A stretch of DNA of 8,966 nt from Candidatus Pelagibacter sp. (lineage in GTDB: Bacteria > Pseudomonadota > Alphaproteobacteria > Pelagibacterales > Pelagibacteraceae): positions 1-8,966 of the forward strand of contig PAGZ01000014.1 in assembly GCA_002704625.1 (NCBI GenBank). Reading direction: 5' to 3'. Below are positions 1-5,702 of the stretch, in pieces. The notes below the pieces were generated by a model. The model ran no database searches and was not told the DNA's origin. It worked only from the letters and a program-made list of their open reading frames with translations. Both the position numbers and the translations under genes were made by a program. Positions within the stretch are counted from its first letter, which is position 1, and each line of letters begins with the position of its first letter.

Positions 1-83
1 GGTGTTGGTGCTGGTGGTGCTGGTGGTGCTGGTGGTGTTGGTGGTGTTGGTGCTGGTGGTGCTGGTGGTGCTGGTGGTGCTGG
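1..83 (-). repeat. 9-nt microsatellite encoding a PPA/PPT tract
   Basis: The plus strand shows about nine copies of a 9-nt unit of the form tggtggtgc or tggtggtgt. Read in the minus frame, these give Pro-Pro-Ala with some Pro-Pro-Thr. The array stays in the coding frame and continues past the window edge. Units of 9 nt can change in number by slippage without breaking the frame, so length differences between isolates are expected. On the plus strand the tract is GT-rich and shows no gene of its own. Confidence 0.85.
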
Positions 84-557
84 TGATGATGAAACCCCCG
101 TCATCTCAATTCCTGGTTTATCTTCACTTGAAGAATCTGCAGTAGTTTTTACATCAGATAATTTGGACGAAATAGAGGTCATTTCAATTTCATTATTTTC
201 ACCTTGTTTACCACCTGATAAATTATATAAAGTATCAATGCGAGAAGGAGGATTGTTTTCTAAATTATTCAGTGTACGCCTCGCTATATCTTGCTCTCGT
301 ATACGTTTTTGTACCTGCGGAGGCATGGCATTATATGCTCTTCTTTGTTTGTCCGCAAGATTTATTTTTGCATGACCATTATGTCTACGATTCTTAAGTG
401 AAGTATATCGTAAATTGGTTTTTTTATTTCTAGCTTTACTAGTTCTACTTGAAGTTCTGCGCTTTCTATTATACTTTTTTTTACCACCATTCTTGCTTTT
501 TCTTGTTTGATTCTTACTATTTAGGATATGTTCTATATGCTTCTTAGATATTCGCAT
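1..557 (-). CDS. Basic Gly/Lys/Arg-rich protein with Pro/Ala/Thr repeat tail (partial, 3' end off window)
   Basis: Reading the minus strand from the ATG at 557, the frame stays open to the left edge, giving about 185 residues and no stop. The start (MRISKKHIEHIL) follows an in-frame TAA at 603-605, so only a few residues could be added upstream. Residues 14-60 are strongly basic, with K/R runs and a GGKK motif. A more ordinary segment follows (RRAYNAMPPQVQKRIREQD). Then comes a Ser/Thr-rich linker, and from position 83 down to the edge a PPA/PPT repeat. The start is divergent from the carbonic-anhydrase-like gene, with 48 bp between them. I do not recognise the family. Basic Gly/Lys-rich segments are common in giant-virus virion or nucleic-acid-packaging proteins, so a structural role is possible, but this is inference. 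The proline-rich part may be a flexible or surface-exposed linker. Confidence 0.72.
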   Translation of the reverse strand, partial: MRISKKHIEHILNSKNQTRKSKNGGKKKYNRKRRTSSRTSKARNKKTNLRYTSLKNRRHNGHAKINLADKQRRAYNAMPPQVQKRIREQDIARRTLNNLENNPPSRIDTLYNLSGGKQGENNEIEMTSISSKLSDVKTTADSSSEDKPGIEMTGVSSSPAPPAPPAPPAPTPPTPPAPPAPPAPT

Positions 558-605
558 TGCTTCTATATAAACATCGTCATATTTTTTTATTGTCACTTTA
601 TATTA

Positions 606-1562
606 ATGAGCTGCCCAAATGCTAGTGCCCCAATAGATATTATAAAAAATATTGCCGATGAATGTGATCTAAAGTGTGACTACAGCTATAACTATCCAAA
701 TACATCTGTTACTGCTCAAAACAAAGGGTCTTTTATTAGATTAGCTTTCGACCCGCAAAATGTAGCACCTGTTCGCTTCAATAAAGTAAAATATAATTGT
801 CTTGATGCTAGAATATACCATCCATCTCTGCACACCTTTGGTGGAAAGCATACACCTGCCGAAATTGTTATTAATCATAGAAGTGAAACAACTGCTCAAA
901 ATCTTCTTGTTTGTGTTCCTGTTATCGAAGATTCCAATAAAGCTGGAACACTTGATGCCTTAATTACACAGATTGCTAGTAATGCACCAAGAGAGAATTC
1001 TGAAACAATTATCTCTATGCCTGGGTTTTCACTTAATAAAATTGTTCCAGGAAAACCATATTATAGCTATACTGGAACATTACCATATGCTCCTTGCAAT
1101 GGAAAGATTGATTATGTTGTATATCCTGATACTTATGCCGTTACTTTATCAAAAGTAGCGTTAGCCAAATTAACAACTGTAGGAGTATCTATTATTAGTG
1201 CTCAAAATTATGCTATTCATAACAACTCTAATGGATATTATTTTAACAATAAAGGTCCTTCGCCATTAGAAGGTGTAGATGATGAAATATATATTGAATG
1301 TAATCCTACAGGAGCTGATGGTAAAGTATTGGTACCTGAAGGCAATCAGCCTGGTAGTGGTACAAATGCTAATATAGATATAGGTGATAAGATTAAAAAT
1401 ATATTATCTAGCTCGTGGTTCGCAGTCCTTTTTGGTGCAATTTTACTTTATCTAATAATTGTTGGCTTTGATGCTATTGCAAACAAGTTATTTAATCCAG
1501 GCACACAAAGTGGAGGTGTGAGTAATACTACTTTTCATCTTTCTGGAGCAGGCAAGTTTTAG
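606..1562 (+). CDS. Alpha-carbonic-anhydrase-like, C-terminally membrane-anchored protein (probably catalytically inactive)
   Basis: The product has 318 residues from the ATG at 606. An in-frame ATG at 528 would add 26 hydrophobic residues, but that stretch lies inside the 5' coding part of the divergent neighbour, and MSCPNASAPIDI looks like a natural start. Core elements of the alpha-carbonic anhydrase fold are recognisable. A strand pair around residues 68-92 (IYHPSLHTFGG, then AEIVINH) matches the family's HFHWG...ELHLVH region. Residues 155-164 (YTGTLPYAPC) match the family's Y-x-GSLTTPPC. In this alignment the zinc-binding histidines (94, 96 and 119 of human CA II) are replaced by non-His residues. 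A single membrane helix lies at about residues 271-290, followed by a 28-residue tail. This resembles poxvirus D8, an inactive carbonic-anhydrase-fold attachment protein anchored in the virion membrane, so a virion surface role is likely. Fold assignment is fairly sure; the role is inferred. Confidence 0.82.
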   Translation: MSCPNASAPIDIIKNIADECDLKCDYSYNYPNTSVTAQNKGSFIRLAFDPQNVAPVRFNKVKYNCLDARIYHPSLHTFGGKHTPAEIVINHRSETTAQNLLVCVPVIEDSNKAGTLDALITQIASNAPRENSETIISMPGFSLNKIVPGKPYYSYTGTLPYAPCNGKIDYVVYPDTYAVTLSKVALAKLTTVGVSIISAQNYAIHNNSNGYYFNNKGPSPLEGVDDEIYIECNPTGADGKVLVPEGNQPGSGTNANIDIGDKIKNILSSSWFAVLFGAILLYLIIVGFDAIANKLFNPGTQSGGVSNTTFHLSGAGKF

Positions 1563-1802
1563 CTTATGTTTGCATAATCCAGTTTTGTACTTATAACTTT
1601 TGCCACATTCACACGTAAACATAGTATCTGGCTCGTTTTCGTTCTTTTTGTTATCCATCGTTATCCATTTGTTATCCATATGTTTTATCGTCGTAATATG
1701 TCTTTTCCAATTTTCAATTTTACATGTAGAATAGTCACAATGTTTACAGTTGAAAATACCTGGCTCGTTTTGGCTCGTTTTGGCTGCTAAATCATTATCC
1801 AT
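1488..1802 (-). CDS. Small protein with two C2H2/C2HC zinc fingers, possibly truncated
   Basis: The product has 104 residues with two finger-like units. The first is C19-x2-C22-x12-H35-x5-H41 and the second is C64-x1-C66-x12-H79-x5-C85. The second has the CECGK-x-YKYKTGL signature typical of the C2H2 paralogues scattered through mimivirus-like genomes, where these fingers lie at the N-terminus of longer proteins. Here the reading frame ends soon after the second finger with an unremarkable tail (SRKMKSSITHTSTLCAWIK). The last 75 bp lie antisense to the end of the carbonic-anhydrase-like gene. The product is therefore probably a truncated copy, or a fragment no longer under selection. Each finger is preceded by an NEP tripeptide. 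If expressed it could bind nucleic acid; no target can be named. No AAAATTGA motif lies upstream of the ATG. Confidence 0.55.
   Translation of the reverse strand: MDNDLAAKTSQNEPGIFNCKHCDYSTCKIENWKRHITTIKHMDNKWITMDNKKNENEPDTMFTCECGKSYKYKTGLCKHKLKLACSRKMKSSITHTSTLCAWIK
1761..1785. repeat. 10-bp tandem duplication (tggctcgttt)
   Basis: The unit tggctcgttt occurs twice in a row at 1761-1780 and is followed by a partial third copy (tggct). A further copy of tggctcgtttt is at 1629-1639. On the minus strand these encode parts of the zinc-finger ORF. The copies at 1771 and 1761 are read in different frames (TSQ and NEP). Because 10 is not a multiple of 3, gain or loss of a unit shifts the frame between the assigned ATG and the fingers. 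Confidence 0.75.
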
Positions 1803-1948
1803 TATTATCCTATATGATTAATAAAAAGGAGCCAGCTTTAACTAAGTTTTTGATCAAAAATCATGAGCATTATATGCCTTCATAAAATCCCTCCATAACT
1901 TTTTATTTTAAAAACTTTTTTGTCTAGGTTGTGTAGATAAACTTTTAC
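1803..1948. other. Intergenic stretch between the zinc-finger ORF and the inverted repeat
   Basis: This AT-rich stretch has no credible gene. It contains a perfect 14-nt palindrome (tttttgatcaaaaa, 1847-1860). Next to it, on the minus strand, is a very short open stretch reading KKLWRDFMKAYNAHDF between stops (1854 to about 1905). That could be a scrap of an older coding region, but it is too short to support. Confidence 0.4.
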
Positions 1949-1979
1949 ACCTTTGAACATTTAAAACGCCAACTTTATC
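1949..1979. repeat. Left arm of inverted repeat flanking the DUF3431 gene
   Basis: Positions 1949-1970 are the exact reverse complement of 2642-2663 (22 of 22). The similarity continues inward to 1979 with one gap and one substitution. An octamer from the arm, cctttgaa (1950-1957), is repeated in direct orientation at 1982-1989, 32 bp on. The left side may therefore be the remnant of a tandem repeat with a unit of about 32 bp. Confidence 0.88.
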
Positions 1980-1988
1980 AGCCTTTGA

Positions 1989-2008
1989 ATATAATATATA
2001 TATTATAT
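1989..2008. promoter_or_regulatory. 20-nt perfect AT palindrome directly before the start codon
   Basis: ATATAATATATATATTATAT reads the same on both strands and ends one base before the ATG at 2010. It could be an AT-rich promoter core for the DUF3431 gene. It lacks the AAAATTGA early motif, so a late or intermediate promoter is more likely if it is functional. Chance in an AT-rich gap is possible, but a 20-nt perfect palindrome at this site is unusual. Confidence 0.5.
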
Positions 2009-2009
2009 A

Positions 2010-2651
2010 ATGACAAGTTGTGATATTATAGTATCTTATTATAATAACAAAAATTTCTTAGAATTATTAGATTTATTTGGAAACAAATTTTTGTATAAAT
2101 ATAAAGTTATAGTTTATAATAAATCTGGTTATGAAATAATGCTAAAAAATCATTCAATACAAAAACATTTAAATAATATAGGCAGAGAAGGCGAAACTTA
2201 TTTAAATCATATAATAAATAATTATAATAACTTATCTGAATACACGATTTTTATCCAAGATGATACTAATAATCATATAGATGATTATAATAAATTTATT
2301 AATTTTTGCAATAATATTATTAATAAAAAACAACAATTTGCATTATATCCATCAAGTTGGAGGGTAGGTGATCATGTTGTTCGAAGAACAATTACTAATG
2401 GTATATGTTATTTACATACATTACCGTCAAAAGATTCTATAAAAATCTGCTGCGAAAAACATGGCATTAATTTACCCAAACGGTATACTACTGAAACATG
2501 TGCTTTCTTTATATGTCATAAAAATTCTATTTTAAATTATGAAAAAATTTTTTATATTAAATTGCGCGAATGGTTGCTTAGTGAAAATGCAAATGGTATC
2601 GTTTTAGAGCATATTTGGAAATTAATATTTACAGATAAGTCGGCGTTTTAA
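2010..2651 (+). CDS. DUF3431-family, glycosyltransferase-like protein
   Basis: The product has 213 residues. It starts with a strand (CDIIVSYYNNKNFLELL), followed by a second strand ending in VIVYNKSG (residues 33-40). Then comes the family's signature N-x-GREG-x-TYL-x-HII-x-NY (residues 56-72) and an aspartate-rich motif, FIQDD (81-85), which may bind a metal or nucleotide sugar. The C-terminus holds VLEHIWKLIF (198-207), also typical of the family. DUF3431 is an uncharacterised family found in fungi, algae and giant viruses, usually thought to be glycosyltransferase-like. A role in glycan decoration is inference. The gene is very AT-rich and Asn-rich. Its TAA stop lies inside the right arm of an inverted repeat whose left arm lies 40 bp before the start, so gene and repeat form one unit that may have moved together. 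Confidence 0.83.
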   Translation: MTSCDIIVSYYNNKNFLELLDLFGNKFLYKYKVIVYNKSGYEIMLKNHSIQKHLNNIGREGETYLNHIINNYNNLSEYTIFIQDDTNNHIDDYNKFINFCNNIINKKQQFALYPSSWRVGDHVVRRTITNGICYLHTLPSKDSIKICCEKHGINLPKRYTTETCAFFICHKNSILNYEKIFYIKLREWLLSENANGIVLEHIWKLIFTDKSAF

Positions 2652-2663
2652 ATGTTCAAAGGT
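2634..2663. repeat. Right arm of inverted repeat, overlapping the DUF3431 stop codon
   Basis: This arm contains the last six codons of the DUF3431 gene (2634-2651, ending gcgttttaa) and 12 bp beyond the stop. Positions 2642-2663 pair perfectly with 1949-1970. The arms are 671 bp apart, so this is not a simple terminator hairpin. It fits either a terminal inverted repeat of an insertion or a genome-wide intergenic repeat placed in both orientations. Confidence 0.88.
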
Positions 2664-2912
2664 TTAAAAAAACAGTGTTTTCAAAACTCAAAAATATTTT
2701 CTGTTAATTTCTCTGTAAAAAGTTGTATATGGGCAAATAGCTTTTATAATATTGTTTTAATGTATATTATGTCAAAAGCAAGATCGATATGCTGAATCAC
2801 CAGAATCTAATAATAGTGTAAATAAAATGCTTGAATACGCATTATCTAACAATAGTATTTTCTCATGGTCGAAAACAATAATTATAAATTGAATAAATGA
2901 TCAAGTTATAAT
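2652..2912. other. Intergenic stretch with a possible gene remnant
   Basis: Apart from the 12-bp end of the inverted repeat arm (2652-2663), these 261 bp are AT-rich and hold no full gene. The only notable item is a 43-codon open stretch on the plus strand (2761-2892), listed separately. No AAAATTGA motif was found on either strand here. Confidence 0.5.
2761..2892 (+). pseudogene. Possible C-terminal remnant of a lost gene
   Basis: Between a TAA at 2758-2760 and the TGA at 2890-2892 the plus strand is open for 43 codons. The peptide (including RYAESPESNNSVNKMLEYAL and ending FSWSKTIIIN) has a more protein-like composition than the flanking AT-rich DNA. The only in-frame ATG is internal (2827) and would leave 21 residues. 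It may be the tail of a decayed accessory gene next to the inverted repeat. I do not recognise a family, and chance is a real alternative. Confidence 0.25.
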
Positions 2913-3374
2913 TTATATTACACCTTCATAGTCAATGGGAGCAGCATCCTGTAAATCACCCAAAACAGGTACTACATCTCCTGTGCCTTTTCCATCATTA
3001 TGTACAATTGGCGCCATTTTTGAGACAACTTCTTCCTCAAGAGTCTTTGGGACCTCGTTATACTTTTTAAGATCTTGCATCTTAATTTCTTCGGCTTCTC
3101 CATAATTATACATAAACATGCCACCCGTCTTAAGACTTGCTCTTTTGATAAGAGTATGTGCAGCTAATAGCGCAAGGATTCCTGCGATAGGTCCAGCTGC
3201 TGCAAACATAGTTAGTGCTAGAAGCACAACGACTACATTTCCTGTAGTGGTATCAACAACCTTTGCTAGTTCATGTGGAGTATCAATATCAAATATGATG
3301 TATAAAACAAAAAGTATTTCAAGAACTAAAGAATGGCTTTTCTCAGCTTTCATGAGGTTTTTGAGTAACTTCAT
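2913..3374 (-). CDS. Two-helix membrane protein, likely virion-associated
   Basis: From the ATG at 3374 the product has 153 residues. An upstream ATG at 3407 would add 11 residues, but it lies inside the AAAATTGA motif region of the divergent helicase and is less likely. There are two hydrophobic segments, residues 17-31 (VLEILFVLYIIF) and a longer one at 46-75, rich in Gly and Ala. They are separated by a short loop (DTPHELAKVVDTTTG). The remaining half is hydrophilic and acidic. No signal peptide or enzyme motif is seen. The overall shape matches small virion membrane proteins of large DNA viruses. Upstream of the start, in minus orientation, is an AT-rich stretch with TCTA, similar to the late promoter reported for Cafeteria roenbergensis virus. 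It is divergent from the helicase, with a shared 54-bp spacer. Function is unknown. Confidence 0.8.
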   Translation of the reverse strand: MKLLKNLMKAEKSHSLVLEILFVLYIIFDIDTPHELAKVVDTTTGNVVVVLLALTMFAAAGPIAGILALLAAHTLIKRASLKTGGMFMYNYGEAEEIKMQDLKKYNEVPKTLEEEVVSKMAPIVHNDGKGTGDVVPVLGDLQDAAPIDYEGVI

Positions 3375-3405
3375 TATATGATAATAATAGATATTTTTAT
3401 AAAGC

Positions 3406-3413
3406 AAAATTGA
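3406..3413 (+). promoter_or_regulatory. AAAATTGA early promoter motif of the helicase gene
   Basis: The octamer matches the early promoter element described for Mimivirus and its relatives. It ends 15 nt before the helicase ATG at 3429, in the short spacer to the divergent membrane-protein gene. The wider context AAGCAAAATTGAAAT (3402-3416) is identical to the context before TFIIS. Confidence 0.75.
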
Positions 3414-3428
3414 AATAAATCTATCTAA

Positions 3429-4919
3429 ATGAATAACAATACATATAGCATGTCAACAGAAGAATCTATTTATCTAGGTCAAAATGGTTATACAATTTAT
3501 AAAGAGTCTCTTAGTGTTGAAGATCAAAAATGGATAAGAGATACATTAACCGTAGCACCATATATACCTAAATCGCCTGTACAACCACCATCATTTCCAA
3601 TATACAAAGAAGGACAAACTAAATTATATTTGCCACGATATTTTGGTATTGAAAACTTCGGCATACCAGATCTCAATAAAATAACAGCTGGAGATGATAT
3701 AAATGTGCCATTTAAAGGAACATTGCGAGATTATCAGGAACCGATAGTGAACGCATATATGGATGCAGTTAAAGGCCCTGCAGGAGGAGGTGGGCTTCTA
3801 GATGTACCATGCGGTTGGGGAAAAACTCTTATGGCACTTTGGTTAATTACTTTATTAAAAAAAAAGACATTGGTTATTGTGCACAAAAGCTTCTTACTTA
3901 ATCAATGGGAAGAAAGAATAAAAGAGTTTTTGCCAACTGCTAAAATTGGCAGAATACAAGGTCAAATTATGGATATTGAAGATGCGGATATTGTAATTGG
4001 TATGCTACAAAGTCTTTCAATGAAAAGTTATCCAGAAAGCACTTGGAAATGCTTTGGTTTGATGATAGTAGATGAATGTCATCATATATCTAGTGAAGTA
4101 TTTAGCAGAGCACTTGTGACAATAGTCACAAAATATACTCTTGGGTTAAGTGCAACTATGAAACGTAAAGATGGATTGACTCATGTATTCAAGATGTTTC
4201 TGGGTGATATAGTTTATTCTGTAGAGAGAAAAAAAGAGGATAATGTTCTTGTAAAGGGAATAGTTTATAGATCAAATGATCCCGAGTTTGAAGAAACTGA
4301 ACTAGATTACAGAGGTAATCCTAAATATAGTAGTATGGTTTCAAAAATCTGCAAGTACAATGATCGCACGGAGTTTATATTGAAAGTAATTGAAAAAGAA
4401 TTAGCGGATTATGAAGAAAAGCAACAAATAATGATATTAGCTCAACAGAAAAGCATTTTAGTATATATCCATGATGCTATAAAACATAGAAGAATTGCTT
4501 CTGTAGGATATTATGTTGGTGGAATGAAAGAAGAGGATTTAAAAGCAAGTGAAAATAAAACGGTAATATGTGCCACATATCAAATGGCTGCAGAGGGGTT
4601 GGATATAAAATCACTATCAAGTCTAATCCTTGCAACTCCTAGAACAGATATAACACAAGCTGTTGGTCGTATTTTACGAGTAAAGCGCGAAAGACCACTA
4701 GTAGTTGATATTGTAGATACACATGATGTATTTCGCAGACAATATAGTAAGCGAAAAACCTTTTATATAAAAAACAAATATACAGTAATCGAAAGTGATA
4801 ATTCAAGATATTTAAAAAATGAATGGGATGAGATTAAATCTAAAAAAAAAGGCAGAAAAAAAAAAGAAATAGATGATGTGGCAGATGAACTAAGTGGAAA
4901 ATGTTTGATTAGTATTTGA
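3429..4919 (+). CDS. Superfamily 2 DEAD/H-type helicase, poxvirus A18 / XPB-like
   Basis: The product has 496 residues, near the length of poxvirus A18 (about 490), with a full set of SF2 motifs. A Q-like region TLRDYQEPIV lies at residues 98-107. Walker A (PCGWGKT) is at 127-133, Walker B (DECHH) at 215-219, and motif III (SAT) at 241-243. Motif V is around 383-392 (TYQMAAEGLD) and motif VI (QAVGRILR) at 410-417. The C-terminus is Lys-rich. Vaccinia A18 is an ATP-dependent DNA helicase that helps release nascent transcripts and is packaged in virions; the same role is inferred here. No intein or frameshift is seen. The start at 3429 follows the early motif by 15 nt. The 3' end converges on the basic repeat protein gene, with 39 bp between the stops. 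Confidence 0.95.
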   Translation: MNNNTYSMSTEESIYLGQNGYTIYKESLSVEDQKWIRDTLTVAPYIPKSPVQPPSFPIYKEGQTKLYLPRYFGIENFGIPDLNKITAGDDINVPFKGTLRDYQEPIVNAYMDAVKGPAGGGGLLDVPCGWGKTLMALWLITLLKKKTLVIVHKSFLLNQWEERIKEFLPTAKIGRIQGQIMDIEDADIVIGMLQSLSMKSYPESTWKCFGLMIVDECHHISSEVFSRALVTIVTKYTLGLSATMKRKDGLTHVFKMFLGDIVYSVERKKEDNVLVKGIVYRSNDPEFEETELDYRGNPKYSSMVSKICKYNDRTEFILKVIEKELADYEEKQQIMILAQQKSILVYIHDAIKHRRIASVGYYVGGMKEEDLKASENKTVICATYQMAAEGLDIKSLSSLILATPRTDITQAVGRILRVKRERPLVVDIVDTHDVFRRQYSKRKTFYIKNKYTVIESDNSRYLKNEWDEIKSKKKGRKKKEIDDVADELSGKCLISI

Positions 4920-4921
4920 TA

Positions 4922-4954
4922 AACAATATGTATTAATAATTACTACAAATTGTT
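4922..4954. terminator. Weak inverted repeat between convergent genes
   Basis: AACAAT (4922-4927) and ATTGTT (4949-4954) could pair across a loop of 21 nt, in the 39-bp gap between two convergent stops. In Mimivirus, hairpins at gene ends mark polyadenylation sites. The six-base AT-rich stem is weak, so this is only a candidate. Confidence 0.25.
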
Positions 4955-4958
4955 ATAT

Positions 4959-5702
4959 TTAGTTTCTTGGACTAATTACACCACAGCTCTTGTAACCTTT
5001 AATTGGAATAGGTGATGAAAGTGCTCCAAACATAGTATCATTTTTTCCATTAATACCAAATCCTTGTGCAATCTCAAGCTGTTTACCACTACCGCCTTTC
5101 TTTTTGTGTTTATGCGATCCATTTCCTTTACACCCCATACCACCTTTACGTGAGCGGTGCATTGACTTTTTGTGTTTATGCGATCCATTTCCTTTACACC
5201 CCATACCACCTTTACGTGAGCGGCGATGCTTCTTACTTTTTGTTTTTCTTTTAGTTTTCTTGTATGAACCACCAGAATGATTATATGTTGAAACTTGAGG
5301 TTGTCCTGCTCCTACTGTGCCACCATTTGCAGTAATTGCATCATCTGTTTGGTCTATAGGACCAATAGTTTGAAGACGCTTACCTCCTTTATAAGAACCT
5401 TTCTTATGTGTATTTTTTTTTGTATGTACATGCATACCAGCATTGGGGCGTTTGCTTTTAGAATGGCGTCGCTTGCCGCGTCGACCACCATTGCCGGAAT
5501 ATTTTGCCTGTGCGGCTTTAATATTAGATGCTGTACCGTTGTACATATTATCTGTTAAGAAAACTTTTTTATTGCTGAACAACTCTGGAACAGCACCGAA
5601 ATTAGGAAAGATTGAAGTTTGAATAGGGCCTGCCGAATTATTACCAACAACATGTTTAGGATTTGTGAAAAGAGCGACATCTTGAAGAGTTGTGTTTATC
5701 AT
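4959..5702 (-). CDS. Basic Gly/Lys/His-rich protein with an exact internal duplication
   Basis: From the ATG at 5702 the product has 247 residues. The frame is open further upstream to an ATG at 5810, but those 36 residues would overlap the previous gene and look like shadow coding. MINTTLQDVALF is the better start. Residues 1-65 are ordinary and probably fold. Residues 70-205 are very basic, with GGRRGKRR, KKTKRKTKSKK and two copies of RSRKGGMGCKGNGSHKHKK at 161-179 and 183-201. The last 40 residues are neutral and end in ISPRN. Each repeat has one Cys and two His, but the spacing does not match a known zinc finger. The composition suggests binding to DNA or RNA, perhaps in the virion core; this is inference. 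The gene overlaps the end of its upstream neighbour by 47 bp in a different frame, so the two are probably co-transcribed. Confidence 0.82.
   Translation of the reverse strand: MINTTLQDVALFTNPKHVVGNNSAGPIQTSIFPNFGAVPELFSNKKVFLTDNMYNGTASNIKAAQAKYSGNGGRRGKRRHSKSKRPNAGMHVHTKKNTHKKGSYKGGKRLQTIGPIDQTDDAITANGGTVGAGQPQVSTYNHSGGSYKKTKRKTKSKKHRRSRKGGMGCKGNGSHKHKKSMHRSRKGGMGCKGNGSHKHKKKGGSGKQLEIAQGFGINGKNDTMFGALSSPIPIKGYKSCGVISPRN
5100..5223 (-). repeat. 58-bp exact direct repeat, period 66 bp
   Basis: Positions 5100-5157 and 5166-5223 are identical over 58 bp, separated by 8 bp of unlike sequence. The 66-bp period equals 22 codons, so the duplication is in frame. Identity includes third codon positions, so the copying event is recent or is kept uniform by recombination. 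Confidence 0.93.

Noticed and set aside
163..375. Plus-strand open frame of 70 codons at the left end
   Set aside because: It is antisense to the basic minus-strand protein, whose composition is coherent and whose frame runs off the window. It shows no motif.
528..605. Hydrophobic 26-residue N-terminal extension (possible signal peptide) of the carbonic-anhydrase-like protein
   Set aside because: It overlaps the 5' coding part of the divergent gene and the AT-rich spacer. The ATG at 606 gives a start without overlap, and a C-terminal anchor makes a signal peptide unnecessary.
1949..2663. Insertion sequence with terminal inverted repeats
   Set aside because: No transposase is present in the enclosed gene, and no clear target-site duplication is seen outside the arms, so a standard IS is not supported. 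The inverted repeat itself is kept as a finding.
2634..2705. Simple terminator hairpin after the DUF3431 gene
   Set aside because: The strong pairing partner of this arm is 671 bp upstream. Local pairings such as AACAG with CTGTT are weak.
3372..3407. Upstream start at 3407 for the two-helix membrane protein
   Set aside because: The extra 11 residues would start within the helicase's early promoter motif, and the ATG at 3374 gives a natural start (MKLLKNL).
3429..4919. Intein or split helicase
   Set aside because: All SF2 motifs follow at normal spacing in a protein of normal length, with no extra domain.
5100..5223. CRISPR-like repeat
   Set aside because: Only two copies of 58 bp with an 8-bp gap, in frame within a gene. 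No spacers of CRISPR size and no cas genes.
4976..5558. Alternative open frames on both strands within the basic repeat gene
   Set aside because: They arise from the duplicated, biased sequence and repeat the same shadow pattern. None has a plausible domain.
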